Source of the DNA: an uncultured Pelagibacteraceae bacterium | Lineage (GTDB): Bacteria > Pseudomonadota > Alphaproteobacteria > Pelagibacterales > Pelagibacteraceae | Assembly: GCA_902594675.1 (NCBI GenBank) | Contig: CACJNE010000007.1 | Span: 1 to 64,000, forward strand | DNA length: 64,000 nucleotides | Reading direction: 5' to 3' | Shown: piece after piece, positions 50,625 to 59,895 of the stretch | Layout of the letters: every line of letters starts with the position of its first letter | Position numbering within the stretch: position 1 is the first letter of the stretch | Translations under genes and position numbers: made by a program | Notes under the pieces: model-generated | Seen by the model: only the letters and a program-made list of their open reading frames with translations | Told to the model about the DNA's origin: nothing | Database searches by the model: none

Positions 50625-53136
50625 TTTAAGTCTTTACTCTAGATATGCATTTCGTGATTTAACTAGAAGTTACTCAAAAATATTAAGCATCATAATTACT
50701 TTATTAATAAGCCTTTTTATACTTAGTGCTATCTTAACTATCGAGGACAGTTTAGAAAATGAACTTAACGAAAATTCAAAAGTTCTTTTAGGAGGCGATT
50801 TAGAAATTGATTATAATAATAAAGAAGGTGATAGAAGTTTAATCAATCAGGTCGAAAGTTTTTCTACAGTATCACAAATGGTTGAATTCAGCACAATGAT
50901 TTCAACAACAAAAAATAAAAATAATAAAACATCATTTACAAGAATAAAAGCAGTTGATCAAAATTACCCTTTGTATGGAGAAGTAATTTATGAACCAATT
51001 GGGTCATTAGAAAATTTAAACAAAATTGATAACACTATAATTGTAAACGAAAATATATTTAAGAACTTAGAACTCAAAATTAATGATATCGTAAAAGTTC
51101 AAAATAAAGAATTCAAAGTTATTGGTACCGTGAAAGTTCTACCAGATATTGGTGGAGCATTTGTTTTTGGTGATTTTGCCCTAACAGGAAAAAAAACATT
51201 AGATAATTTGGAATTAAATACTTTAGGAAGCTTCTTAAATTACGAATACAAAATCCGATTTGATGGTGACGAAAATAAAGATAATAAAATAAATAAAATT
51301 GTTAATATTTTTAAAAATGACAGTAAAGTAAAAATACGATATCCAGAAAACTCTGCTGGAGGCATTAAAAGAATTATCGATAATTTTTCACAATTTTTAT
51401 CATTGGTATCAATAAGTGCTATGCTTATTGCTGGAATAGGAATTGCAAATACTCTTCTTTCATTTATTAATCAAAAGAATTCATCAATTGCAGTTCAAAA
51501 ATCAATAGGAATTAATTCTGTGAATATTAAGACTATTTATTATTTACAATTATTTATAATTTTATTTTTTATTTCACTGATTGCCTATGGGTTAAGTTTT
51601 TTATTGGTGCCAATTGTAGATAAATATATATCAGATGGATTTGGATTAAATATTGAGGCCTCTTTTTCATTAACAAATTTATCAATAGTTTTTTTAGTGG
51701 GATTATTGGTAATAATTATATTTTCAATCCCAACTGTTAATTCTATTGACCAAATTAAAGCCTCAAGTTTGTTTAGAAATGTTTTTCAAAGTTTGCAGTT
51801 TAAGTATTCAAAAAAATCAATAATATTAAGTTTATTTCTACTAGCTATTTTAATTATTTTATTTGCATATAGGTCCTCTCTTCCATATTACAGCTTGATT
51901 TATTTTGCTTCTTTTTTTGTATGCCTAGCTATGTTTTTTTATGTTTCCCGTTTAATAATATTATTACTTAGGAACAATCTAACTAATCTTGGAATTTCAT
52001 CAAAAATAGCGGTTAAAAATATTACACAATCAAAAAGTATTACTCCAATAACTGTTATGTCTCTTGGATTAGGAATGACATTGCTGCTTACTTTAGCATT
52101 TGTGGGCTCTAATTTTAAAAGAGAAATAGCAAAATCAATTCCAGATATTGCTCCTGATTATTTCTTTTTAGGTATTCAAAATAATCAGAAAGATTTATTT
52201 CAAAAAGTCATTAATGAAACAGATGAAGATGCTGTAATAGAAATTGTTCCTATTGTGTCAGCTGGAATTGTTAAAATTAATGGAATAGACCCAAACACCT
52301 ATATATCAAATTCTAATGACAGCTATTGGGTAATTATGAACGATAGACGAGTTTCTTGGGTCGACACAATTCCAAAAGATAATCCAATTTTAGAGGGTAG
52401 TTGGTGGGACACTTCACAACCTAACAAATTACAAATTTCATTAGATAGCAAAGTCGCAAAAGACTTTGGAGTTAATATTGGTGACAAGTTTACACTAAGA
52501 ATTTATGGAAGAGAAATTGAAGGTGAAGTAGTTAATTTAAGATTGGTGAATTATCAAGATTTAAGTATTAACTTTGCAATGTTACTTAATCCACAATTCG
52601 CAAAAAATATTCCACATGAGTACCTTTCTACAATAAAATTTAAAAAAGCTGATAATTTCAATGAAGTAAATTTTTTAGATCAATTCCCAAGTGTATCAAT
52701 AATAAAAATTTCAGATTATTTGTCAAAAGTGACGGATGTACTTAATAAAGTATTTATCGCAGTAAGTATAATTTCAGCAGTCACTGTTATTATAGGCTTA
52801 GTTGTAATTTCAAGTGCAATTATTGTTCAAGGAAAAATTAAAACATTTCAAAATCTTATTTTCAAAATTTTAGGATTTTCAAAGAAAGAAATTATAATTT
52901 CTTCAATTATTGAATTCATTATATCTTTTTTGTCTATAATATTATTTTCTACTGTTTTTTCCGTAATAGCATCAAAGTTTATTATTGAAAATATATTTCA
53001 ACTCAACTGGTTATTTGAATTTGAGATATTTTTATATGTTATAATTGGTGTAGGTTTAACAACACTTGCTCTTATAATATTGACAAACTTAAAATATTTA
53101 AGTCCAAAAGTTTATCCACTTGTCAGAAACGAATAA
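50611..53136 (+). CDS. ybbP: FtsX/MacB-type permease, YbbP-like
   Basis: An 841-residue membrane protein with the YbbP plan: one N-terminal helix, a periplasmic domain (about 45-250), three helices (FtsX block near 265-380), a pair of helices (about 395-450), a second periplasmic region (about 500-690) and a terminal FtsX block of three helices. It starts on GTG and overlaps ybbA by 14 bases. E. coli relatives are linked to lipoprotein or envelope handling; substrate is not established. Confidence 0.88.
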   Translation: MKINDLSLYSRYAFRDLTRSYSKILSIIITLLISLFILSAILTIEDSLENELNENSKVLLGGDLEIDYNNKEGDRSLINQVESFSTVSQMVEFSTMISTTKNKNNKTSFTRIKAVDQNYPLYGEVIYEPIGSLENLNKIDNTIIVNENIFKNLELKINDIVKVQNKEFKVIGTVKVLPDIGGAFVFGDFALTGKKTLDNLELNTLGSFLNYEYKIRFDGDENKDNKINKIVNIFKNDSKVKIRYPENSAGGIKRIIDNFSQFLSLVSISAMLIAGIGIANTLLSFINQKNSSIAVQKSIGINSVNIKTIYYLQLFIILFFISLIAYGLSFLLVPIVDKYISDGFGLNIEASFSLTNLSIVFLVGLLVIIIFSIPTVNSIDQIKASSLFRNVFQSLQFKYSKKSIILSLFLLAILIILFAYRSSLPYYSLIYFASFFVCLAMFFYVSRLIILLLRNNLTNLGISSKIAVKNITQSKSITPITVMSLGLGMTLLLTLAFVGSNFKREIAKSIPDIAPDYFFLGIQNNQKDLFQKVINETDEDAVIEIVPIVSAGIVKINGIDPNTYISNSNDSYWVIMNDRRVSWVDTIPKDNPILEGSWWDTSQPNKLQISLDSKVAKDFGVNIGDKFTLRIYGREIEGEVVNLRLVNYQDLSINFAMLLNPQFAKNIPHEYLSTIKFKKADNFNEVNFLDQFPSVSIIKISDYLSKVTDVLNKVFIAVSIISAVTVIIGLVVISSAIIVQGKIKTFQNLIFKILGFSKKEIIISSIIEFIISFLSIILFSTVFSVIASKFIIENIFQLNWLFEFEIFLYVIIGVGLTTLALIILTNLKYLSPKVYPLVRNE

Positions 53137-53159
53137 TATTTGATAATTTTGATTATTTT

Positions 53160-53552
53160 TTAAATTGAAGCTTTCAAAGCCTCATAAATTAAATCTTCTG
53201 TAGTTTCGCCGATGCTTCTATAGACTTCTTTGCCATCCTTGAAAATTAATAGAGTAGTCTGATAAAGCACATTAAAAGCATCAGCAATATCTCTATTCAT
53301 TACATCAAATGAAAAATACTCAATATTATCAAATTTAATATCTGACAATTCACCTTCTTTTTTCGCTGTTTGTAATATTTTCATTTGTTTTGCACACGAT
53401 GAACAATATTCTATCCAAGAACTAATCACTATAACTTTTCCCTCTGTTTGAGCTTTATTAAACAATTCTTGGTCAAATGTTGTTTTCTTTTCCATTGCAT
53501 TTGCACTAGTTGCAAACGTACAAATCATAAGTATTAAAATTCTTTTAAACAT
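53160..53552 (-). CDS. Exported thioredoxin-like protein (DsbD C-terminal-domain type)
   Basis: A 130-residue protein: signal peptide about 1-19 (ATSANA), then a thioredoxin fold with active site WIEYCSSCAKQM (C50, C53). The CxxC centre SS is unlike the GP of thioredoxin; it resembles DsbD gamma-domain proteins that reduce periplasmic disulfides. Convergent with ybbP, 23 bases apart. Confidence 0.82.
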   Translation of the reverse strand: MFKRILILMICTFATSANAMEKKTTFDQELFNKAQTEGKVIVISSWIEYCSSCAKQMKILQTAKKEGELSDIKFDNIEYFSFDVMNRDIADAFNVLYQTTLLIFKDGKEVYRSIGETTEDLIYEALKASI

Positions 53553-53600
53553 CCTTTAATATTATGTATTCTAAAAATAAAAAAAATACTTTATATTGAC

Positions 53601-53663
53601 ACATGGGGTGCCATTATAGGCTGAGAAAAACCCAAAGAACCTGTCCGGTAATTCAGAAAGGGA
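53601..53663 (+). promoter_or_regulatory. TPP riboswitch (THI element)
   Basis: The conserved blocks are in order: TGGGGTGCC (53604 on), GGCTGAGA (53619-53626), ACCC, GAACCTGTCCGGTAAT (53637 on) and a closing AGGGA (53659-53663). The AGGGA is also the ribosome site, 3 bases before ATG 53667, so thiamine pyrophosphate binding would hide it and block translation. An A/T-rich tactttatattgaca stretch just upstream may hold the promoter -10. Confidence 0.92.
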
Positions 53664-53666
53664 ATA

Positions 53667-55097
53667 ATGGAACAAATAAATATCATTAATCAAACCTCAG
53701 CAATAATATTAACTTTAGCAATTAGTATTGTTTTTTTAATAATTGGTCTTCTTTACTCTAAAAAGTTTCAAGGACTAAATAATTATTTGGTTGCAAATAG
53801 ATCTGTTGGTACTTTTTCTTTAACAGCAAGTTTGGTCGCATCTGCTTTGGGGGCATGGATATTATTTGGTCCTGCATCTGCTGCTACATGGGGAGGTATA
53901 GGGGCAGTTATCGGATACTCTTTAGGAACAGCATTTCCTCTTTTCACCCTTATATACTTAGGTAAAAAATTTAGAGAGAAATACCCAAGAAGCAAATCTT
54001 TAATTGAAGTTATAAGGCTTAGATTTGGTTCACAATTATTTAAACTGATTTTATTTTTATCCATTTTTTATATGTCCATTTTTTTAATAGCAGAGGTGAC
54101 AGCTGTTTCTATATTAATCAATTATATATCTGGTACAGATCTATGGATAACAGCATCTATTGTGATAATTAGTTCTCTTATATATACTTTGTATGGTGGA
54201 TTACGAGCTTCAATATTTACAGATAATATTCAGTTTATAGTTTTTGGTTTACTTTTAATAATATCATTTTCGTATTTGATATCTTTAAACTCTAATGAGT
54301 TTGGCTTTGAATTTATCAAACAAAATAAACCTAATTTATTAAGCTTTAACTATTTGCCAAATTTTACTGCAGGTCTAACTTTTTTTATAGCTGTTGCAGC
54401 AACAAATCTTTTTCATCAAGGTAATTGGCAAAGAGTTTATGCAGCTAAAGACAATAAAGTTTTAAAAAGTAGTCTAATTTTTTCATTTTTAATCATTATA
54501 CCAATTGTATTTTTGATGGGATTTACAGGGTTAATTGCAACTTCTCAAAATTCAAATCTTATTCCTGATCTAGCATTTTTTTCTTTGCTACTTAAAGAAA
54601 ATGCTCTTTTTCTATCAATTATTATAATAATTTTAGCTATTTCATTAACAGTAAGCAGCATAGATACTTTGGTAAATGCTATTTCTAGTTTAATAATTGT
54701 TGATGGAAACAAAGTTATCAAATTCAAAGGTGATTATTTAAAATTATCTAAGCAAATAATAATATTAATCTCTTTAATTTCTTTTTTCGTTGCATCAAAA
54801 GGAATAAGTATTTTATATTTATTTTTACTGGCTGATTTATTTTGTTGTGCGGCTGTACTAAGTGTATTTTATAGTTTTTACTCCAAAAAATTTACTGAAA
54901 AAAATGCATATGTAGCTATTATTATTGGATTAATTGGAGGAATTCTTTTATTCCCAAGTCCTGACTTTTCAAAATCAATTCTGGTCGGAATAATATTGCC
55001 TATAGACTTTTTACCTTTATTTGTCTCTCAATCCTTGCTTTTTTGCTCATTTATTGTTGCTACTTTTTTACCTATTTTATCTTGGAGACTAAAATAA
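53667..55097 (+). CDS. thiV: Sodium:solute symporter, ThiV (probable thiamine-precursor transporter)
   Basis: A 476-residue SSS-family symporter with about 13 helices; SLVASALGAWILFGPASAATWGGIGAVIGYSLG contains the Na-site helix 1 region and GGLRASIFTDNIQF the family signature. It is directly controlled by the TPP riboswitch 3 bases upstream. In Pelagibacter a symporter with the same arrangement, ThiV, is proposed to import a thiamine precursor such as HMP, since these bacteria lack thiC. Identity rests on that known pairing. Confidence 0.9.
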   Translation: MEQINIINQTSAIILTLAISIVFLIIGLLYSKKFQGLNNYLVANRSVGTFSLTASLVASALGAWILFGPASAATWGGIGAVIGYSLGTAFPLFTLIYLGKKFREKYPRSKSLIEVIRLRFGSQLFKLILFLSIFYMSIFLIAEVTAVSILINYISGTDLWITASIVIISSLIYTLYGGLRASIFTDNIQFIVFGLLLIISFSYLISLNSNEFGFEFIKQNKPNLLSFNYLPNFTAGLTFFIAVAATNLFHQGNWQRVYAAKDNKVLKSSLIFSFLIIIPIVFLMGFTGLIATSQNSNLIPDLAFFSLLLKENALFLSIIIIILAISLTVSSIDTLVNAISSLIIVDGNKVIKFKGDYLKLSKQIIILISLISFFVASKGISILYLFLLADLFCCAAVLSVFYSFYSKKFTEKNAYVAIIIGLIGGILLFPSPDFSKSILVGIILPIDFLPLFVSQSLLFCSFIVATFLPILSWRLK

Positions 55098-55140
55098 ACC
55101 ATCATTTACATCTTGTTTATAAAAATATATTATAAAAGTA

Positions 55141-56247
55141 ATGAGTTTTATTTTGCCATTTATTGTATTGATCATTGTAGTTGTTTTTATTCATGAGTAT
55201 GGACATTACTATTTTGCAAAAAAATATGGTGTTGGAGTAACTGACTTTTCTATAGGTTTTGGAAAAGAATTATTTGGTTGGAATGATAAATCTGGAACAA
55301 GATGGAAAATTTGTTGGATACCCTTGGGTGGTTATGTTAAATTTTTTGGAGATCGAAATGTTTTTTCCCAGTCTGATCAAGAAGAACTTTTAAAAAAATA
55401 CAATAAAGAAGATCAAGAAAAGCTTTTTGTCACAAAACCGTTGTATCAAAGATCATTAATTGTTGCAGGTGGTCCAATTGCAAACTTTGTTTTAGCAATA
55501 TTTATTTTTTTATTCATATATATGTTTGCAGGAAAAGACTTTACCCCAGCAATTATCGATGAAGTTCAAAAAGACAGTCCTGCAGAAATTGCTGGAATGA
55601 AAAAAAAAGATGTAATACTTGAAATAGATAATAACAAAGTAGAGAGTATCCTTGACGTTTCTAAACTAATTTTAATGTCAACATCTGAAATTGTTGATTT
55701 TAAAGTTTCTAGATATGATCAAGAATTATTGTTAAAAGTAAAACCAAAAATTGTTGCTGGAGTTGATAACCTAGGAAACAAAATTAACAAAAGAATTATT
55801 GGAATAAAACTTAGTCCTTATAACAATGAAATAAACCATAAAAAATTAGGACCGGCTAAGGCATTAATTGAGTCTGTCAAAGAAGTTTATTTTGTGACTA
55901 CTTCATCTCTTAAATATATGGGCTCAATGATTACTGGCTCTGGAGATAGTTCTCAATTAGGAGGGCCTATTAGAATAGCTAAAATTTCAGGTCAAGTTGC
56001 AGAGTTTGGAATACTCCCATTTATTAGCATGATGGCTTATATTTCAATTAGTTTAGGTTTAATTAATCTATTTCCAATCCCACTTTTAGATGGTGGTCAC
56101 TTAATGTTTTACGCTTTCGAAAAAGTATTAGGAAAGCCGTTAAGCCAAAAAACACAGGAAGGTTTTTTTCGAATCGGAATGTTTTTATTGTTAACTTTGA
56201 TGTTTTTTGCGACTTTCAATGACCTTAAAGATTTAGGCTTATTTTAA
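55141..56247 (+). CDS. rseP: RIP metalloprotease RseP (site-2 protease)
   Basis: A 368-residue inner-membrane zinc protease. HEYGH at 18-22 is the metal/catalytic motif, LLDGGH near the end supplies the third ligand, GGPIANFVLA is the family loop and a single PDZ domain spans about 125-200 (E. coli has two). It cuts membrane-bound anti-sigma factors and leftover signal peptides. Four helices are predicted at the expected places. Confidence 0.93.
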   Translation: MSFILPFIVLIIVVVFIHEYGHYYFAKKYGVGVTDFSIGFGKELFGWNDKSGTRWKICWIPLGGYVKFFGDRNVFSQSDQEELLKKYNKEDQEKLFVTKPLYQRSLIVAGGPIANFVLAIFIFLFIYMFAGKDFTPAIIDEVQKDSPAEIAGMKKKDVILEIDNNKVESILDVSKLILMSTSEIVDFKVSRYDQELLLKVKPKIVAGVDNLGNKINKRIIGIKLSPYNNEINHKKLGPAKALIESVKEVYFVTTSSLKYMGSMITGSGDSSQLGGPIRIAKISGQVAEFGILPFISMMAYISISLGLINLFPIPLLDGGHLMFYAFEKVLGKPLSQKTQEGFFRIGMFLLLTLMFFATFNDLKDLGLF

Positions 56248-56398
56248 AGGTATTTTTGATAGATAAAAAAGCTAGATAAATCAACACTTATTTATAACTA
56301 TATGTTGTGCCAAAAATTATTTTAGACACAAAAAAAAAGCTTGAATTATCAATGATTTTGTTAAGTATATAAATATAACCTTTAAAACCGGAGCTAAA

Positions 56399-56674
56399 AT
56401 GAACAAAAAACAACTTGTAGCAAAACTAGCTGGGTCGTTAAATCAAAGCAAAGCTGATGCTGAGCGTACTTTTGATACAATTACCAACACTATTTTGGAT
56501 GCTTTAAAAGGCGACGATAATGTGAAAATTGCTGGTTTTGGAACATATAAAGTGGCTAAAAGAAAAGCCCGAATTGGTCGTAATCCAAGAACTGGAGAAC
56601 AAATCCAAATCGCTGCTTCTCAAAAGGTGAAGTTTTTACCTGCAAAAGCACTTAAAGAAGTTTTCAACAAATAA
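56399..56674 (+). CDS. hupB: HU-type histone-like DNA-binding protein
   Basis: A 91-residue HU protein: MNKKQLVAKLAG, GFGTYKVAKRKARIGRNPRTGEQIQIAA (DNA-binding arm with the conserved RNPRTG) and a final helix ending LKEVFNK. Dimeric nucleoid protein. Preceded by a 150-base gap that carries no other gene. Followed by a 13-bp hairpin. Confidence 0.95.
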   Translation: MNKKQLVAKLAGSLNQSKADAERTFDTITNTILDALKGDDNVKIAGFGTYKVAKRKARIGRNPRTGEQIQIAASQKVKFLPAKALKEVFNK

Positions 56675-56683
56675 ACTTTTTTT

Positions 56684-56725
56684 TAACAGCCTTTTTTAAG
56701 CTTAAAAACTTGAAAAAGGCTGTTA
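56684..56725 (+). terminator. Hairpin downstream of hupB
   Basis: 13-bp perfect stem (taacagccttttt / aaaaaggctgtta) with a 16-base A/T-rich loop starting 9 bases after the hupB stop. No T run follows on the plus strand, so it may be a weak terminator or a 3' stabiliser. Confidence 0.6.
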
Positions 56726-56820
56726 CCACATGCGCTTACTGCATACCTATTTTTCCTAACTATCATTAGTTTTTAATTTTATTAAATTTATAAGAACACC
56801 TTTAATTAAACGGAGGTGAA

Positions 56821-58122
56821 ATGGTTAAACTTTTAAAAAAACTGGTTGGTCCATTAGTAAGTTTATTTTTTTTACTAAATATGACTAGTGCTGGTTATGC
56901 TGAAACTACAGTTTCAGCTGAAGTAGGTTTCATATTCAATACATTTCTTTTCTTGGTCTGTGGTTTTCTAGTAATGTTTATGGCAGCTGGATTCGCCATG
57001 CTTGAATCAGGAATGGTAACATCAAAAAGTGTATCAGTAATATGTGCCAAAAATATTGGATTATTTTCAATAGCTGGAATTATGTTCTGGATGGTTGGAT
57101 ATAATTTAGCATACGGAATTCCAGAAGGTGGATACATTGGAAGCTTTACTCCATGGTCTGATGCAAGTTCAGTAGATACTGGATATGCAGATGGATCTGA
57201 TTGGTACTTCCAAATGGTATTCTGCGCAACAACAGTTTCAATTGTATCTGGAACATTAGCTGAAAGAATTAAATTATGGCCGTTCTTTTTATTTGCAGCT
57301 ATTCTTTCAGGTATTATTTATCCAATCGTTATGGGTTGGCAGTGGGGAGGTGGCTGGTTAGCAGCTGCTGGTTTCTCAGATTTTGCTGGCTCAACACTTG
57401 TTCACTCAACTGGAGGTGCAGCAGCATTAGCTGGAGCAATTCTTTTAGGAGCTAGAACTGGTAGATTTGATAAATCTGGAGCAGCTAAACCTATGAAGCC
57501 ATTTGCGGCGTCATCTGTACCATTGGTAACAGTTGGTGTATTTATTTTATGGCTAGGTTGGTTCGGATTTAATGGCGGATCACAATTAGCGATGGGAACA
57601 TTTGATGATGCAGTTGCTGTATCAAATATTTTCATTAATACAAATTTAGCAGCCTGTGGTGGTGTATTAGCAGCTGGAGCAGTTACTAGATTAATGGCAG
57701 GTAAAACTGACGTTATACAAATGCTTAACGGAGCAATTGGTGGTCTAGTAGCAATTACAGCTGAACCATTAATGCCTTCACCGCTAGCAGCAATTCTTAT
57801 AGGTGCAATTGGTGGACTAATAGTTGTCTTCGGAACTAAATTATTATTCTCACTTAAAATCGATGATGTAGTTGGAGCAATTCCAGCTCACCTATTCGCT
57901 GGAGTATGGGGTACACTAGCTGTTCCACTTACAAATGGCGATGCATCATTCGGTGCGCAACTTCTTGGAGTAATATCAATAAATGCATTTGTATTTATAG
58001 TTTCACTAATAGTTTGGGGAATTATGAAAGGTACAATGGGTATAAGATTGAGTAAAGAAGCAGAAAGACTTGGAACTGACGTTTCAGAGTCTGGCGTAAT
58101 TGCATACGCAATAAGAGACTAA
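56821..58122 (+). CDS. amtB: Ammonium transporter
   Basis: A 433-residue Amt protein. A signal-like N-terminus (ending SAGYA) precedes 11 helices. The pore motifs are visible: FQMVFCATTVSIVSGTLAER, DFAGSTLVHSTGG (first pore His) and AIPAHLFAGVWGTL (second pore His). GGAGGTG lies 3 bases before ATG 56821, one of the strongest ribosome sites in the window. Ends ...LGTDVSESGVIAYAIRD. A strong terminator and then a decayed copy of this 3' end follow. No glnK (PII) gene is adjacent. Confidence 0.95.
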   Translation: MVKLLKKLVGPLVSLFFLLNMTSAGYAETTVSAEVGFIFNTFLFLVCGFLVMFMAAGFAMLESGMVTSKSVSVICAKNIGLFSIAGIMFWMVGYNLAYGIPEGGYIGSFTPWSDASSVDTGYADGSDWYFQMVFCATTVSIVSGTLAERIKLWPFFLFAAILSGIIYPIVMGWQWGGGWLAAAGFSDFAGSTLVHSTGGAAALAGAILLGARTGRFDKSGAAKPMKPFAASSVPLVTVGVFILWLGWFGFNGGSQLAMGTFDDAVAVSNIFINTNLAACGGVLAAGAVTRLMAGKTDVIQMLNGAIGGLVAITAEPLMPSPLAAILIGAIGGLIVVFGTKLLFSLKIDDVVGAIPAHLFAGVWGTLAVPLTNGDASFGAQLLGVISINAFVFIVSLIVWGIMKGTMGIRLSKEAERLGTDVSESGVIAYAIRD

Positions 58123-58151
58123 AGAATAACTATCTCTCTCTCTATAGTTAG

Positions 58152-58176
58152 AAAAGGCCCCTTTTAGGGGCCTTTT
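58152..58176 (+). terminator. Rho-independent terminator of amtB
   Basis: Perfect 10-bp G/C-rich stem (aaaaggcccc / ggggcctttt), 5-base loop and T-tail. A smaller aactat-ctctctctc-atagtt hairpin lies just before it. Confidence 0.92.
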
Positions 58177-58231
58177 TCCATTTTAAATTTTCTTGTATTG
58201 TGTTTATAGTTTTTAAACAGACAATAAGCTT

Positions 58232-58309
58232 GAGAATTAGTAACAAGCTGAAAAACTTGGAACTTATAAAGCAGAAGTTGGTGTAGTGGCTTATTCGATA
58301 AAAGATTAA
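58232..58309 (+). pseudogene. Decayed remnant of a second amtB 3' end
   Basis: The frame from 58244 to TAA 58309 encodes QAEKLGTYKAEVGVVAYSIKD, matching the end of amtB (EAERLGTDVSESGVIAYAIRD, 58057-58122) at 12 of 21 positions with conservative changes elsewhere. Upstream, ATTAGTAA at 58236-58243 resembles the amtB codons for LSK with a deletion, and gives stops. Downstream, 58321-58342 (agaggctagaaatgccccttt) resembles a broken version of the amtB terminator. No start or ribosome site exists. Interpreted as the relic of a tandem amt duplicate. Confidence 0.8.
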
Positions 58310-58344
58310 CTAAATTTTGAAGAGGCTAGAAATGCCCCTTTAAA

Positions 58345-58788
58345 CTAGCAACTTTTTATAAAATCTAAAACCTCTGCTGCATGACCTGCAGCTCTCACAT
58401 TTGTCCACTTTTTAATAATTTTATTTTTTTCAATCACAAAAGTACTTCTAACAGTACCCATAAATTCTTTGCCCATAAATTTCTTTTTCGCCCATACTTT
58501 GTAGCTTTTAAGAGAAGTCTTATCTTCATCAGCTAACAACTCAAATTTTAATTTAAGTTGTTTGCTCCATTTCTGATGACTTTCTAAACTATCTTTTGAA
58601 ATTCCATAAATTGTGCAACCTAGTTTTTCAAATTTACTTAGAAGTTTATTAAAATCATTTGTTTCAATTGTACATCCACTTGTGTTGTCCTTTGGATAAA
58701 AATAGATAATGATATATTTCGATTTTACTTTATTTAATTGAACAGTTTTGCCTGATGTAGACATTAATTTAAAGTTTGGCGCTTTCAT
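58345..58788 (-). CDS. bcp: Thiol peroxidase, BCP/PrxQ type
   Basis: A 147-residue peroxiredoxin. YFYPKDNTSGCTIE carries the peroxidatic Cys39. The usual PrxQ resolving Cys five residues later is not present; C58 or a partner thiol may resolve. Reduces peroxides with thioredoxin. The ATG is 14 bases from the preceding minus gene's stop. Confidence 0.92.
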   Translation of the reverse strand: MKAPNFKLMSTSGKTVQLNKVKSKYIIIYFYPKDNTSGCTIETNDFNKLLSKFEKLGCTIYGISKDSLESHQKWSKQLKLKFELLADEDKTSLKSYKVWAKKKFMGKEFMGTVRSTFVIEKNKIIKKWTNVRAAGHAAEVLDFIKSC

Positions 58789-58802
58789 AATAATTTATAA
58801 TT

Positions 58803-59798
58803 TTACTTAATTTTTTCTAATATAAAATTAGAAACTTTATCCACAGTTAATTTTTTCATACCATTTCTATCTCTATTCCAAACATTATCCTCATAATTAT
58901 CAGGAGTAATTGCTATTATATTGCTATATTTAAGCTCACTAACCGGATCATTACAAATTAATCCAAAACTTTTGACACCAAGTGCTGCAGACATATTCAA
59001 CGGTCCAGAGTTATTGCCAACAAAAAATAGTGATTTTTTTAAAATAGCCATGATGTTAACTAAATTGTAATTAGAACAGTCAAAAAAATATTTATTTTTA
59101 GATAAATTTATTATTTTTGATGCCATTTTGTGATTTTTTTTATTGCATATTAAATAAATTTCATCAAATATGTTCTTGGCAGATAAAATATTTGCCAATT
59201 CAACAAATAATTCTTCATACCACATTTTAAAATCTTCACCTGAATCAATTCCAAATGAAATTATTCTTTTATTAATTTTTTTAACTTTAATATCAATATC
59301 ATCTCTTTCAAAATTTATTTTTAATTCAGGAATAGTATTATTAACCGGAATATTATTATAAAATAGAAACTTTTGTGATTGCTCAGAGTAGCTTAATCTC
59401 CAATCCTTTTTACTCAAAAAAGTATTACAGGTTAACCACTTTTTTTGATTGCCCAGCCCTGGTCCAATAATATTTTTTATACCTGCAAATCTTGCAGCAA
59501 TAGCCGGTCTACTAATTTTATCCAAAGCATATAAATGAGAAAAATCAGCTTTTTTTAGGTGTTTATAAAGTTTAAAAGCATCTATCCAATAGTAGATGTT
59601 TTTTCTGAAAGAATTATATTCAACTTTATCGATGTAACCTAAATCTTTTAAAATTTCTTTACCTTGAGTGCTTTCTCTAACTATCAAAATAATTTTTTTT
59701 TTATGATATGAACTGATAGCTTTTATGTAAGGTAGTTGCCAAATTAAGTCTCCCAACTTTGAATGTGAATAAACAATACAAATATTTTTATTTTTCAT
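58803..59798 (-). CDS. Glycosyltransferase family 9 (heptosyltransferase-like)
   Basis: A 331-residue protein with the GT9/GT-B plan: YSHSKLGDLIWQLPYIKAI at the N-terminus, ISFGIDSGEDFKMWYEE in the centre and the FVGNNSGPLNMSAALGVKSFGL acceptor/donor loop. GT9 enzymes transfer heptose or related sugars to lipopolysaccharide core. The typical catalytic loop Asp pattern (NDSGPMH) is NNSGPLN here, so activity details are uncertain. Confidence 0.82.
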   Translation of the reverse strand: MKNKNICIVYSHSKLGDLIWQLPYIKAISSYHKKKIILIVRESTQGKEILKDLGYIDKVEYNSFRKNIYYWIDAFKLYKHLKKADFSHLYALDKISRPAIAARFAGIKNIIGPGLGNQKKWLTCNTFLSKKDWRLSYSEQSQKFLFYNNIPVNNTIPELKINFERDDIDIKVKKINKRIISFGIDSGEDFKMWYEELFVELANILSAKNIFDEIYLICNKKNHKMASKIINLSKNKYFFDCSNYNLVNIMAILKKSLFFVGNNSGPLNMSAALGVKSFGLICNDPVSELKYSNIIAITPDNYEDNVWNRDRNGMKKLTVDKVSNFILEKIK

Positions 59799-59895
59799 GA
59801 ATATAATTCTTTGTTTTGAGGTTCATTATTGAGACATTTAAGCATTTGTCCAGTTTTTTATTGATAATGAGTTTTAAACAATTATTTTTTTAAAC

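Noticed and set aside
56248-56398. Possible RNA gene in the gap before hupB
   Set aside because: No tRNA-like arms, no recognised riboswitch and no strong stem; it looks like an ordinary A/T-rich promoter region.
57402-57635. Antisense ORF within amtB
   Set aside because: Pro/Ala/Asn-rich composition arises from the reverse complement of Gly/Ala-rich membrane codons; no ribosome site.
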